Source: Aquatica leii (lineage: Eukaryota; Arthropoda; Insecta; Coleoptera; Lampyridae). From it: DNA of 64,000 nt. The stretch lies in contig CM069438.1 in assembly GCA_035610365.1 (NCBI GenBank), forward strand, positions 54,122,837 to 54,186,836, written 5' to 3'. Under the pieces are notes generated by a model. That model was given only the letters and a program-made list of their open reading frames with translations. It had not been told where the DNA came from and made no database searches. This document shows positions 10,777 to 22,017 of the stretch, piece after piece. Every line of letters starts with the position of its first letter. The stretch's first letter is position 1. A program made the translations under genes and the position numbers.

Positions 10777-11071
10777 TTATTGTTCTTAACTGTCATAAAT
10801 TTTAATTTTTCGCTATTGTAAACCGTCTTTGACAGTTTTGGCACACTTGTCAACATAAACGTCAAATTATTTTTGAAAGATTTTGAGACTTTGGGGCCTT
10901 CTAGTCTCTGTTCGAGCAATAAAATGCTGTATTCAACTCGTTCCTGTTTAAATTGGACGCTTTTTTTCCCTCGAGGACTTTTTAAACCCTCGTTTCACTC
11001 GGGTTTAAAAATGTCCTCTTGGGAAAAAAAGCGTCCAATTTACACAGGAACTCGTTAAATAAACTACTATT
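10777..11071. repeat. hairpin (foldback-type) repeat, copy 1
   Basis: A 295-bp repeat shared with 57697-57976. It contains a near-perfect inverted repeat with 36-bp arms at 10935-10970 and 11021-11056 (core AAATTGGACGCTTTTTTTCC and its complement), separated by a 50-bp loop. The loop itself folds: GAGGACTTTTTAAACCC at 10973-10989 pairs with GGGTTTAAAAATGTCCTC at 11001-11018. It has no coding capacity. It is most like a MITE or foldback element, and no family was recognised. Confidence 0.8.
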
Positions 11072-12117
11072 ACTTGATTTTAATAGTAGCATTTTTTTAA
11101 ATATATATTTCTCAATCATACACAAAGTAGCAAATGAATAATTTTTTTAAAAATTAGTTAATGTCAAATTATTTGTCATTGTACAAAATAATCCGGCATT
11201 GTAGCCTCCCACTTCAAAAATTCAAAGAAAATAATCTATATATCTTTTATTTTTAGAATTAATGTAAAATTTTAAGTTAATTTGATAAGACAGTTGTTAC
11301 GTATGTCAAACCATTTTTAAAAAATGTTATATTTTGTACAAATATTTGAACACAAACAAAATATAATTTTTTGGGAGACGTTTGGAGAATTTATCTGAGC
11401 ACTATGTAATATAATTGTGTTTATAAAATTCAAGATATAACTACTATATTACTTTTTTTGATATATCAGATATTAAACGTCATTGTCAATTTTATTTAGG
11501 TATTTTACATATAAGACAACATCTTCGTAAAGTAATGCGTGTTGTTTTAATTACTTTAAACTTTTATGGCTTAGGTAATAAGATACGGCAATTTCAGGAT
11601 TAAAATTGAATTGAATGCGAGTCCGAACAAAAGAGTAATTTTCCAAGACCTGATAAAGTTCACAAGAAAGCAGTAGCATATTACGTGGTATTAAGTATGC
11701 ATTGTCAATCTATCTATCAACTTAAAGTGTTGTCCGAACTTCATCGACTAGATCTAGCCGAGGGAGATTCGCACTGAGTATATAAATTGTTTAATTTTTT
11801 GTGTCGTCTTTAGCAGAATCTAAAATGACGTACTTTTATGTAATAATAAACTTTGCCACAAATGTAGTCTAGTTAGTAACTAAATTAAATTTAACTTCTT
11901 TATTACCATCAAATTTATATATACTAAGAGACAGAACACCCAGTTTATTTCAATAATATTTTGTACACAGGCTTCTTTTGGTTAAAACTAAAAAGCATCA
12001 GTTTGTCAGTCATATTAGTACGTTGGTTTATGTGTTGTTACATTCACTTTTGTTAGCTACAGTCAGCTTTTGATTATCGGGTAGTACATTTCTAAGTGGT
12101 TCTTTGATTTGGTTGTT
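11072..12117. other. AT-rich sequence with a short dispersed repeat
   Basis: Mostly unremarkable AT-rich DNA. About 11660-11765 is related to 17240-17390: both have AGCAGTAGCATAT or a close variant, and then 21 identical bases (11742-11762 and 17367-17387) built around CTAGATCTAG. The function is unknown. Confidence 0.5.
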
Positions 12118-12255
12118 ATGCCTAGAGCAAAAGACACGCAAATTTCAGTAGAAGAGTTTAATAGAGGGCAAAATAGTGGGCCTTCCAACCGCGAAGATCG
12201 CTGCCTTAGACTATGAGCGTTAAGAGACCAAATTATTTGCAGAACATTGTATCCT
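12118..12255 (+). pseudogene. Tc1-like transposase N-terminal remnant
   Basis: The frame from ATG 12118 reads MPRAKDTQISVEEFNRGQ, then NREDRCLRL, a stop, and ALRDQIICRTLYP. This is the start and the RED-RL...LRD spacing of Tc1-like transposases (MPR...FxRGrI..., then REDR...aLrDR), with the helix-turn-helix middle missing. It is deleted and interrupted. No terminal repeats were found next to it. Confidence 0.5.
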
Positions 12256-12293
12256 GTCATTCATATACACGTTGCACCTTTTCGTAATTAAGA

Positions 12294-12310
12294 CCCCACG
12301 TTGGGCGCCA
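12294..12310 (-). promoter_or_regulatory. primer-binding-site-like motif of a Gypsy fossil
   Basis: The minus strand reads TGGCGCCCAACGTGGGG starting six bases outside an LTR end (GGTAACA). This is the tRNA-primer site form and position expected for an LTR retrotransposon. Confidence 0.6.
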
Positions 12311-12315
12311 CTTTT

Positions 12316-12860
12316 TGTTACCAACGTTAATCTTAGTAGAGCTTGTTGGTAACAACCACGTCACTACGTTTAACTGAGAAGTCGGTGAGTGGGCGTGAAG
12401 AGAAAAATAAACGCCACTTCTTATACTGGCAAGATACTCGACTCGGATATACCAAGGGTACGTCTGAATCCTCTACACTTTCTGTTCCTTCTCTCTCTGA
12501 TTTGTCTACTAGCTTGTCTTCTTTTTCTACGCCTTTACTATTGACCAGTAGTACTATCATTTAGTGTCTAAAGTGTCTGCGTGTCCTCATCGTTTTTCTC
12601 GTTGGTTTATAAACTGAGAAGTCGGTGAGTGGGCGTGAAGAGAAAAATAAACGCCACTTCTTATACTGGCAAGATACTCGACTCGGATATACCAAGGGTA
12701 CGTCTGAATCCTCTACACTTTCTGTTCCTTCTCTCTCTGATTTGTCTACTAGTTTGTCTTCTTTTCCTACGCCTTTACTATTGACCAGTAGTACTATCAT
12801 TTAGTGTCTAAAGTGTCTGCGTGTCCTCATCGTTTTTCTCGTTGGTTTATAGTTCACGGT
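12316..12860 (-). repeat. LTR of Gypsy family L (fossil) with internal tandem duplication
   Basis: Read on the minus strand, this ends GTTGGTAACA followed by a primer-binding motif. It shares with sites at 27, 29, 31 and 43.8 kb the block GTGGCGTTTATTTTTCTCT, then CACGCCCACTCACCGAC, then CTCAGTTA or CTCAGCTA. A 240-bp segment is present twice in tandem (12371-12850). The outer 5' boundary is not defined, and no full element is attached. Confidence 0.65.
12371..12850. repeat. 240-bp direct tandem repeat, two copies
   Basis: Copies lie at 12371-12610 and 12611-12850, offset exactly 240 bases. By eye I see only about three differences, so the duplication is young compared with the decay of the surrounding elements. 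Because 240 is a multiple of three, an open frame on the minus strand persists through both copies; that is not evidence of coding. Confidence 0.9.
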
Positions 12861-12896
12861 CTTCCTTGTAAACAAGTGTGAGTGTGAAAGTTAGTA

Positions 12897-13079
12897 GTGC
12901 CGAACAATCAACGCAAGCCAATTATTCATTCCACTTCAGGTCATTCTAGTGTGGCTAAAACGTTACTTCTGCTTCGTCGTCATTTTTATTGGATTCATAT
13001 GAGATCGAAAGTGGCGGAACGAATTCGTTATTGTGACATTGCTTTACTTAGCTCGAAAAACTTCAGCAAATTTAGTTAA
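12897..13079 (+). mobile_element. Gypsy integrase zinc-binding fragment (fossil)
   Basis: The frame contains HSTSGHSSVAKTLLLLRRHF followed by YWIHMRSKVAERIRYCDI, the HHCC zinc-binding region that precedes the integrase core in Ty3/Gypsy pol. Only this domain is visible. The element is broken and small. Its orientation is opposite to the neighbouring LTR, so the two need not belong to the same insertion. Confidence 0.6.
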
Positions 13080-13667
13080 AGGTTCCAATAGTTCTACAAA
13101 TCTGAAAGCTCTCTACATCTACTCGTTTGCACGTTCCTAATTGTGTCTTGCAGTAAACTTTCCGATTTGGAACAGCAATTGATACGCATTCGTACTATAA
13201 CTAACTATAAAATCTTCACTTTCTTTTTCTTTTCTATATTTGGGGCGGTTGGTTGGGCGCGAAACCGACATCTCCATCAAAGCTTATCTTTCACCGTCTT
13301 TCATGTCTTTTGTACATTTCATTGTTTTTACTCTTCTTCTTGATTGATTGTTCACTTGCATGTCCCATCTCTGTTTTTCTTCTTATTCTTCCTGAAGGTT
13401 TGCCTTTAGGGGGGTTGGCTGGGTACCGTAGAGTAGTCTCTCTTTTCGTTCTTCGAATCGAGCATTAACATCAAGCCATATATTTTTTTCTTTCTCTATA
13501 TCTATCTTTCCTTCTTCTTTGATCTGAATACTTTCTATGTCCCAGCCTTTTCCTCCTTAATCTTAATCTTAAGTGTTAGTTTAGGCATCTTGTATCCGTT
13601 TGTTTCTTTTCTTTACCTTCCTACCTTCTGCTGCTTGAATAATTTCTTTCTTTTCTTTTAGTAACTC
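13080..13667. other. pyrimidine-rich sequence, no gene
   Basis: T/C-rich on the + strand with many TTTCTTTTC tracts. No domain is recognisable. Short open frames at 13143-13468 appear to follow from the low-complexity composition. Confidence 0.4.
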
Positions 13668-15024
13668 TTCTCTTTAGTGTTCCCCGCAACATCGTTTCTT
13701 CTCTTTTTCTTTTCTTTCTAAGTTTCTTCGTTCTCTTGCTGAATTGTACTTAGTTGATTTTTGTTTAGTAGTGCTTGGTACTTCCGCTTAATCAGCATTT
13801 TTGGTGTTGTTAGTCTCTTCGCCTTCCAGGTGACATTCACACAGACACACACACACAATGAGCAAAGACTAGCAACTAATGGTTCTTACTCTTAAGGTGG
13901 CCTGGCTTGGTCGATTTGCAATCAGAATCCTTTTGCTTGAGATTTCTTCGTTGGTTTTCTGTTCTTAGATGTTACAGTATGCTTGGTTGCTTTGATAGGA
14001 ACAATCATCTCTTCGTAGACGACTTGACATAACTAACATAGTTTTTCTTCTTGATTTTTCTCTTTCTAATTCCGCATATCAGCATTCAGCTTCCGTTATC
14101 TAATTGATTTGAGCGTAATCAAGTCAATTTGCTACTTTAACCACCATGATCTAACTAACCCCGACATTCTTCGACTAACACACATTCCACTAAGTAACGT
14201 CAGTAAATTGCGTTCAATAGAATTGCTAGGTTCATATTGAAACCCTCTCGAACTTCGAGAATCTTCCAGACGATGTAAGAAACCAACAGAATATTCTAAT
14301 CGAAAATATAAAGTGATCGCAAAAAGTCTAATCTAAGTAGTATTAAAGAAGTACGTGCCGTGTAAATAAGTGCAAATTCGGTTTTCTATGCGCGTGTATA
14401 AACAAATGCGAGTAATAGTAATTATCTTAGCCGCGAACGGTGTACAGTTACAGTGATATATAAACTTATTTAGTAAGCCGGTTTCATTAATTCGTTAGTT
14501 ATAATTTGATTAGTGTTGTGTTATATCAAAATTAATTACATTCGTTTTAAAATCGTTACAGTAACGTCTGTCGTTTGGGTCAATATCTCCGATATTTGCC
14601 AACCGATTTAAAAAAACTTTTTTTTCGATTCAGCGTAAAAAAGCTATCAGATGAGTTATCTGAAGTAAGTGCCATTTGATTTTTTAAAGTTGGGGTTGCT
14701 AATGCCAAGAATTCTTTCTAAATCTTTCTCTCCAAAACTTTTTTTTTCTAAAACATCTGAATATTTTTTACCTCAGAATATAATTGGGTTTTATACACAT
14801 TTACACACCTTTAGATTCAAGTAACTTATTTACTCCAAACATTTTTAGGATTACAAAATGAAAAACGATATATTAAAAACCACAATCCTAACGACCCAAT
14901 TACAGTTATTTTGTCTATTTTCCAATGCTGCAATCTGTTGAACGATTCCGCACGTTTATATAACCAATCACACGGCATAAAAATTTCCATTTATCCAAAT
15001 ATTAAGTCTCCGAGATTAGCCGTA
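13668..15024 (+). repeat. 1.36-kb direct tandem duplication, unit 1
   Basis: This unit is repeated immediately at 15025-16393 with an offset of 1357 bases. It starts TTCTCTTTAGTGTTCCCC and ends GATTAGCCGTATT. It contains an (AC)n tract near 13845. The first about 1.05 kb shows no difference from unit 2 by eye; the last about 0.3 kb differs at many positions. It includes a short stretch (around 14113-14155) resembling the 3' part of the Tc1-like transposase near 42395. It has no coding capacity. Confidence 0.95.
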
Positions 15025-16393
15025 TTCTCTTTAGTGTTCCCCGCAACATCGTTTCTTCTCTTTTTCTTTTCTTTCTAAGTTTCTTCGTTCTCTTGCTGAA
15101 TTGTACTTAGTTGATTTTTGTTTAGTAGTGCTTGGTACTTCCGCTTAATCAGCATTTTTGGTGTTGTTAGTCTCTTCGCCTTCCAGGTGACATTCACACA
15201 GACACACACACACAATGAGCAAAGACTAGCAACTAATGGTTCTTACTCTTAAGGTGGCCTGGCTTGGTCGATTTGCAATCAGAATCCTTTTGCTTGAGAT
15301 TTCTTCGTTGGTTTTCTGTTCTTAGATGTTACAGTATGCTTGGTTGCTTTGATAGGAACAATCATCTCTTCGTAGACGACTTGACATAACTAACATAGTT
15401 TTTCTTCTTGATTTTTCTCTTTCTAATTCCGCATATCAGCATTCAGCTTCCGTTATCTAATTGATTTGAGCGTAATCAAGTCAATTTGCTACTTTAACCA
15501 CCATGATCTAACTAACCCCGACATTCTTCGACTAACACACATTCCACTAAGTAACGTCAGTAAATTGCGTTCAATAGAATTGCTAGGTTCATATTGAAAC
15601 CCTCTCGAACTTCGAGAATCTTCCAGACGATGTAAGAAACCAACAGAATATTCTAATCGAAAATATAAAGTGATCGCAAAAAGTCTAATCTAAGTAGTAT
15701 TAAAGAAGTACGTGCCGTGTAAATAAGTGCAAATTCGGTTTTCTATGCGCGTGTATAAACAAATGCGAGTAATAGTAATTATCTTAGCCGCGAACGGTGT
15801 ACAGTTACAGTGATATATAAACTTATTTAGTAAGCCGGTTTCATTAATTCGTTAGTTATAATTTGATTAGTGTTGTGTTATATCAAAATTAATTACATTC
15901 GTTTTAAAATCGTTACAGTAACGTCTGTCGTTTGGGTCAATATCTCCGATATTTGCCAACCGATTTAAAAAAACTTTTTTTTCGATTCAGCGTAAAAAAG
16001 CTATCAGATGAGTTATCTGAAGTAAGTGCCATTTGATTTTTTAAAGTTGGGGTTGCTAATGCCAAGAATTCTCTCTAAATCTTTCTCTCTTTCTCTCCAA
16101 AACTTTTTTTTCCTAAAACATCTGAATATTTTTTACCTCAGAAGATAATTAGATTTTATACACATTCTTAAACACTTTTAGATTTTAGTAACTTATTTAC
16201 TCCAAACATTTCTACGATTACAAAATAAAAAACGATATATTCAAAACCACAATCCTGACGACCTGATTACAGTTATTTTGTCTATTTTCCAATGCTGCAA
16301 TCTGTTGAACGATTCCGCACTTTTATATAACCAATCACACGGCATAAAAATTTCCATTTATCCAAATATTAAGTCTCCGAGATTAGCCGTATT
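15025..16393 (+). repeat. 1.36-kb direct tandem duplication, unit 2
   Basis: Second copy. From about 16072 onward it carries an expanded CTCTTT tract and scattered substitutions relative to unit 1, while the earlier 1.05 kb is indistinguishable by eye. Confidence 0.95.
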
Positions 16394-17745
16394 ATATTGA
16401 ATTCAATTTAAAAAGACTGTCGAGAAGTATCAAGTATATTAACGAGCAAAATTAAAGCGCGTATTTAAAAATAAAAACAACGAAAGGCCAATCAAAAACA
16501 ATTTAATGATTTCGATTATTTGTGCTGAAAAGCACACTCGGCTTTTGAAGTTCTATTTTAATATTCATGTTCCACGATATCTTAATACCGGCATTTTCAA
16601 TAATCGTTTATTGTTGCCCCTTTTATTGCTAGTGTTCGCAGTTATGTCTTTGTTTCTTGATGTCATCGATGCTCTTTTAAACGAAAATAAGTGTCTAATT
16701 AAACAAGCTCGATACTGAAAATTGAAAAACTTAAAGCACAATGAATTTTAAAGAATGAACTTTTTAAAATTAGTTAGATATTTTATCACTTTGCAATTAA
16801 TAGCGCTAAAATCAATACACTTTGTGAGTTTTATAAAAAGCAGTTTGAGAAATTTTGTTTTATTACAGTAGTCATAAACTGATAACATATTTTTACTATT
16901 ATCACAATTTTTGGTTTTTTAAATAGCTTTTTACGTACTCGGTATATATTTCATTTCAATTGCAGTTGGCAACTTCGCATTTGGTTTTATAACAGTCATT
17001 TATCAATGGTAATCACGCCGATTTCTACGAAAAATTAAATGGGAAAATAACTGCTGACTGTAGGATTTTTGATGGGCACGTTAATAGACCACGTGTTTAT
17101 ATAACAAACTTTCTATTCTTGATATCTAAGCTGTTGTAATCAAATTCAAGCCGTTCGAAATTGCCTTTTTCGAAGCAAAACCTAATTGCAATAGTTGATT
17201 CTACGAAGAAGCAAACTCAAGTTTCTAACACCGTATGGACTGAACACGATAAAACAGTAGCATATATTTTGTATTTTGTATCAATTCTAATTCATAGTTG
17301 TTTTGTGAGTATTTGTGCTTCAAGCTTATTATTACTGTTTTAGCTGAACGTGATTTGTTTACGATGCATCGACTAGATCTAGCCGAGAAAACGTCGCAGT
17401 AAGTGATTTAAAACTTTTCGCAGTTACAGGTTTAAATTTATAATATTTTGTAGTTTAGAGATGCAAAGAGATTTCAGCTTCGATACAAGCATATTATACT
17501 CGCCCTGGTCCTAGACAACCGTATTTTATTATAAATTAAGACTACTCTTGAACTGGAAATCAAACGACCGACGACCAATCTAAGAAAAAGTGAGTGCTTT
17601 GAGCAAAAAAATTAAAGCATACTGAGTGCAGTGAAACTCCATTGAAAGTAAAAGACGGTTCTCTTAAGCGATCCCTAGAGAGCGTTCAGAATACGGAAAA
17701 CAGACTACGGTAGATAGTGCTTAGGAGCCGAAGAAAACTAGGACG
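16394..17745. other. AT-rich sequence, no supported gene
   Basis: A 70-codon ORF at 16506-16718 has hydrophobic residues but no recognisable family. About 17240-17390 is the second copy of the short dispersed repeat described near 11.7 kb. Nothing else was recognised. Confidence 0.4.
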
Positions 17746-17749
17746 ACCA

Positions 17750-18180
17750 CCCTTCATTCTCAATCTATGATGATGATTGAACGAATAAATCAAACAATAG
17801 GAAAATACTTAGCCAAAGTAAATCACGAACATCAAAAATACAACGATCAGTATTTACACCTCTTCCTAATGACTTATCGATCATCCGTTCACGAAAGTAC
17901 AGGTCAAACACCATCCATGTAACCAAAGACTGGAAAAAAAATTAATGAAGACGCAAATTGCGAGTGGCAGAAAGCATTGATACCAGGTAGACGTCAATGC
18001 ACAAAGCGGTGGGTTTCAACTAGGCGACATGATGTAGTTGTATAATCCCAAACGAAGACGTGGTTGCAGAAGCAATGGAAAGACCTTTATAAAGTTCTAC
18101 GGCTTATTAATGACGTCGTATATATTATCCGGAAACCACTCAGAGACCAAAAGTAGTCCACATCGTTCGACTAGCCCTGT
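17750..18180 (+). mobile_element. Gypsy integrase C-terminal fragment (fossil)
   Basis: The + strand reads ERINQTIGKYLAKVNHEHQ, then FLMTYRSSVHESTGQTP, and further on KDLYKVLRLINDVVYIIRKP. This matches the end of the integrase core (ERxNRT...YR...H..TG.TP) and the C-terminal chromatin-binding region of Gypsy elements. It is broken and lacks LTRs at its edges. Confidence 0.8.
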
Positions 18181-18959
18181 TTGCTGAGGATAACAGCGTT
18201 GTCCAAGACAAAGTCCGAACCTGAGTAATAACGAGCAGAACTTTATGAACATGTACAAAGATTCTGGAAAACCTAGATTCGGAGTTACGACCCAACAAGA
18301 CCTCTTCTAAACACGAAGAAATTACGCCATCACACACTGAGTGGGTGAAAGACCTTAAGATGTTCAGAGAGATTGCGGTAGTATTTAAGAAGAAATTCAA
18401 ACGGTTAAATAAACTATAAAGACAGCAACCGGAGGTCAACAAAGTTTTAAAAAGACATGATGACCGACACTCCATTTTTTCTCTGGTACGATGGATAAGA
18501 TAAAAGACAATTCATAAAGTTGTGCGCAGGAATGTATCGGACATTTGCATTTCTACTCACTACGTTTGTAGTTATTGTAATCAGTACGTCTAGTGTCGCA
18601 AAAAGGTCTATTGTACCATTAATTATTCAAAATGGCATTCTCGCAAGCAGTTGGGCGAGCTTTGGCTTTATTACTAAAAAAAGAAGACTATCTGCAAAAT
18701 GTTACTTACTGTCTGTTTGAACTTCTTCTCTGGCATTTTTTCTTTAATATGAGAATTTAGCGAAAGCGAAAGGACGTGGATTTATTTATTGTAAGCAATC
18801 AGGCGAAATCGGATAATTAAAGCCGAGTTGTCTCTTTCTACGAAGTTTCAGACCCTTACCTCCACGCCCCAAAAAAGGGCAAACACGCTATGCCATAAGC
18901 TTAGCCGTTTCTGGCAATAAGCTCCTGTGTACGGCTAAAAGAGTATCAGGCAACTAGTT
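18181..18959. other. possible continuation of retroelement debris
   Basis: Weak similarity only: GRGFIYCKQSGEIG near 18775 could be a decayed zinc knuckle. No confident assignment. Confidence 0.25.
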
Positions 18960-19925
18960 TATTTTCCAGTCGACACTCTACAAGCGTCACGTTCTACCTT
19001 CCCCACTCCCTCAGCTTTTTCCATTATGGAAACTAAATCAGTTTCTTATAAGCGTCGTGTGATGACCACGACTATATCCTTGACAATACCCTATCAGACA
19101 ACGTCGAAGGATCCTTCGGCTCCGATATCGCGCGTCTTAGTAAAGTAATCTCTGCGTGCAAGATTACTCTTTCCATGTCATCAGAAATGATGGATATTGT
19201 TAGTAGGCTTCCAGCAGCTTTTCGGAAATCCATTATATCCCGTCGCGTAACGTAGCAAACTGCTAAGTTGGCCAACGCCTTTGCTGGCGTCCAAACAGCC
19301 TTACAATCTGCTACTGAAAAGCTTTCCACAACCGTTGTTGCTGCATCTCCTATCCGACTGTCATTATTGTCCCCAATGCTTAAACGACAAGAGCCAAAAT
19401 TTTTGAAAAAGTCAAACTACCTTCAGGTAAATCAGTCGCTTTTCTATGCCGACTGTCGTTATTGTCCCCAAACCTAACTATCATTTAAAGACCGCTGACG
19501 AGACAAAAACGACTCTCATGAAGATTTTAGATCCCCAAAATACAGCATTAGACTAGACCGAGTAACCAAGACAGGCAAAAACTTAGTTCAACTCAAATCT
19601 GAAAAAATGGACCTTATAAAAATACCTGCGACCATCCTTGATAAAACCGGTCTGTAATTAAGCTCCAAGGCAAGTCGTTACTTCCTATCGCTATCCTTGA
19701 TGTTACTTGTAAGCTGTCCCCTAAGTAGGTGAAAGAGGCCATTATTGCCCAGAACTTCCACGACGCCTCCGATGAAGTGCATCATGCCAATGAACACTTC
19801 AGTTCCGCTTTCGTCCTAAAGACAAAGCAAATTGCCGTTACAAATACATCGGCAAAAAGAAACAAGCGTCGAAAGTGGATTATTGCTATAGATACTTCAA
19901 AAAAAGAAGCCTAAACAGAAAGCGA
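18960..19925 (+). pseudogene. LINE ORF1 (gag-like) fragment, probable R1/Jockey group
   Basis: The + strand shows, in changing frames, a region rich in S/D/R (DNTLSDNVEGSFGSDIARLS), then RVTKTGKNLVQLKSEKMDL, then KEAIIAQNFHDASDEVHH and KWIIAIDTSKKEA. The order and motifs (a K..VVRLKSEK-type strand, then an E-V-..AI..QN helix, then WVV.V.P) match the RNA-binding part of gag-like ORF1 proteins in insect R1/Jockey-type LINEs. No zinc-knuckle row and no RT are attached. Several stops and frame changes are present. A gag-like origin is fairly likely; the clade is inference. Confidence 0.45.
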
Positions 19926-19929
19926 AACT

Positions 19930-21250
19930 GAAAAAAGAAATAAAAAGAATAGATATAAACTAGAAAATATACTTCTTCTGAACAAGAAAGTAACATAGAT
20001 GCAAAGTAATTAAGAAACATGGTCCTATAAGTTGACTCGAGGAATAAATGGGTAAAAAAAAGAAAGCATAGAAAGTGTAATGTAGAAATTGAAAATACAA
20101 AAAAAATGTAAAAGTAGAAAATTTTAAAGAAAATATGAAAGAATTAAGACCAAAACAGATTTTTTTAAATGAGAACGAAGATACGGATGAGCAGTACCAA
20201 AGCAAATTTCTTGGTTAAAAAACAGTTATTACTACGGATACTCCAGAAAGAAAAAATATTGAAAAGAAGCATATGTTAAAGAAACAAAAAAAGAAAGAAA
20301 CATAATAATAATAAAAATGCGAAGAAGTAGTTAAAATAAACAATTTTTTTGGTTGAAAGTTGTCTCCAGAAAATGTTTTATAGAGGATTATATAGATAAA
20401 GATGAAGAAACTTATACCACAAAAAATCTTCTTTAGAACGGAAAGCAACGAAGATTGTGAAGAAAAACGTCGAAACTTATTATCAAATTGGAAGTACGTG
20501 AAGGATAAACACTCATCAATAAAAGGAACCAAACTCAAGTGTTTGCCATGTTGAGACAGAACGATCACGATTAAAGTTATTGGGGTGGTTGATAATTTGA
20601 AAAGAAAAAAATGTTTATAAAAAACTTTAAGAGTTGAGACAAACAAATATAGACTACAAAATATTCTTTTTCAGAATAAGAAAGAAACGAAGATACGAAA
20701 AAGCAGTAAAAAAACAACGTGGTTCAAGAAAACATCAACAAATAAAACAAGGCCTAGAAAGTGGATTATTACTTCGAACACTCCAGAAAAACAGGAACAA
20801 AAAAGTAGAAATTGAAGATACAAAAATATGTAAAAGAAAACGTTTTTATAAAAAAATTTTAAAAAAATCTTTAATTTAGAGAACTTAGACCAAAAACGAA
20901 AATTTTTTAGAATGAAAAAAAAACCAAGACATGAAAGAGAAGTAAAAAAGCAACTTTCTTGGTTAAAAAATCCACTTTTACAAAAAATTCTTCTTTAGAA
21001 CAAAAAGTAACGAAAATGCGGAAGCAGACCAATGTCTTTACCAAAAAGCTAAGAGAAGATGATTAAAAAAAATGTTGAAAGATAAGGTAAAAGAAATCTG
21101 GACTACAAAAAACTTTTTTCTTTAAAATAGAAAAACAACGATGATGCGGAAGTGTCGTAAAAAACTTAACTTATTTACTTAAAAGCTGGTTTAAAAAAAT
21201 ACATCAGCAAAAAGAAAAAAGCATAGTAAGTATATTATTCAAAACTGGAG
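19930..21250 (+). repeat. A-rich degenerate tandem repeat tract
   Basis: A strongly A-rich + strand carries a motif like TTTAGAACAAAAAGTAACGA followed by AGATGCGGAAGCAG at about 19972, 20168, 20431, 20668, 20908, 20995 and 21119, often followed by TTTCTTGGTTAAAAA. Spacing is irregular (about 85 to 265 bp). It starts right after the ORF1-like fragment, and phrases from that fragment's end (GTGGATTATT, ACTCCAGAAA) recur at about 20760 and 20240. It looks like a decayed tandem repeat that grew from the end of a coding region. Confidence 0.55.
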
Positions 21251-22017
21251 AAACAAAAAAGAAGAACATTGTAAAGGAAAACGTTTGTTTATGATTTTAG
21301 GGTCCACAGTTTTAGTCGTTTAATCCAGAAACAAAAAGTCAATTTTACGATTTTTTTCGTCTCGTTTATTTATGAGTTGAGTATACGTAAGAATAATTGC
21401 GATCAAAAAATTTTTGACATATCCGCTAAAAATAAACATAAAAGTTTACGTATGGTTTTCAAAATTGTTTTATTCTGCAAGCAAAATAATACGTAAGCTT
21501 CGTTACATGCAAAAATAACAAAAAGTTAGTTTATGAATGTTCAATTAAAAAAACTTTTAATGTACATTATACCAATTTAGAATTATCACCGTTTAAATTA
21601 TTGTACGAATACAAAATTTCAAGAATAACCTCAAAATGTAATAAAAATAAAAATTATTTTTAGATGTTCTACATTAGTAAACACAATGAGATTTTTTTAG
21701 ACGCGTTCAACTGTCATCACTTTAAGCTACACGTAATACATATTTGTTAACTAGATTATTTTCTAAAATTTTCTAGTTGAAGTAAATAACGAAAAATTTT
21801 GTCTTGCTTAAAAAACTCAAATTTTAGTTTAATGACAACGCTTTAAACATACTTCCATGTCTTTTATACATACGTTTACTTAAAAATTTTAATAACAAAT
21901 AAATTTAAATACTGTTACAAGTGTAGTAGTACAAGAACAAATTTTATTCCTGTCTCTTTGTAACAGAAACCGGAAAATTCGTCGAAAACCAAGATTTTTA
22001 AAACCACAACTTTTCAA
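21251..22017. other. AT-rich sequence, nothing recognised
   Basis: No motif, repeat or credible ORF is visible. Confidence 0.4.

Noticed and set aside
10873-11058. 61-codon + strand ORF
   Set aside because: It lies across the hairpin repeat, and the frame is a by-product of the inverted arms.
12333-12800. Two related 75-79 codon minus-strand ORFs
   Set aside because: They are the same LTR segment duplicated in tandem. Nothing suggests a protein.
16506-16718. 70-codon ORF with a hydrophobic middle, possible membrane protein
   Set aside because: Composition follows local AT content, with no recognisable family or gene context.
20634-20879. 81-codon Lys/Arg-rich ORF
   Set aside because: Part of the A-rich degenerate repeat tract; the composition explains it.
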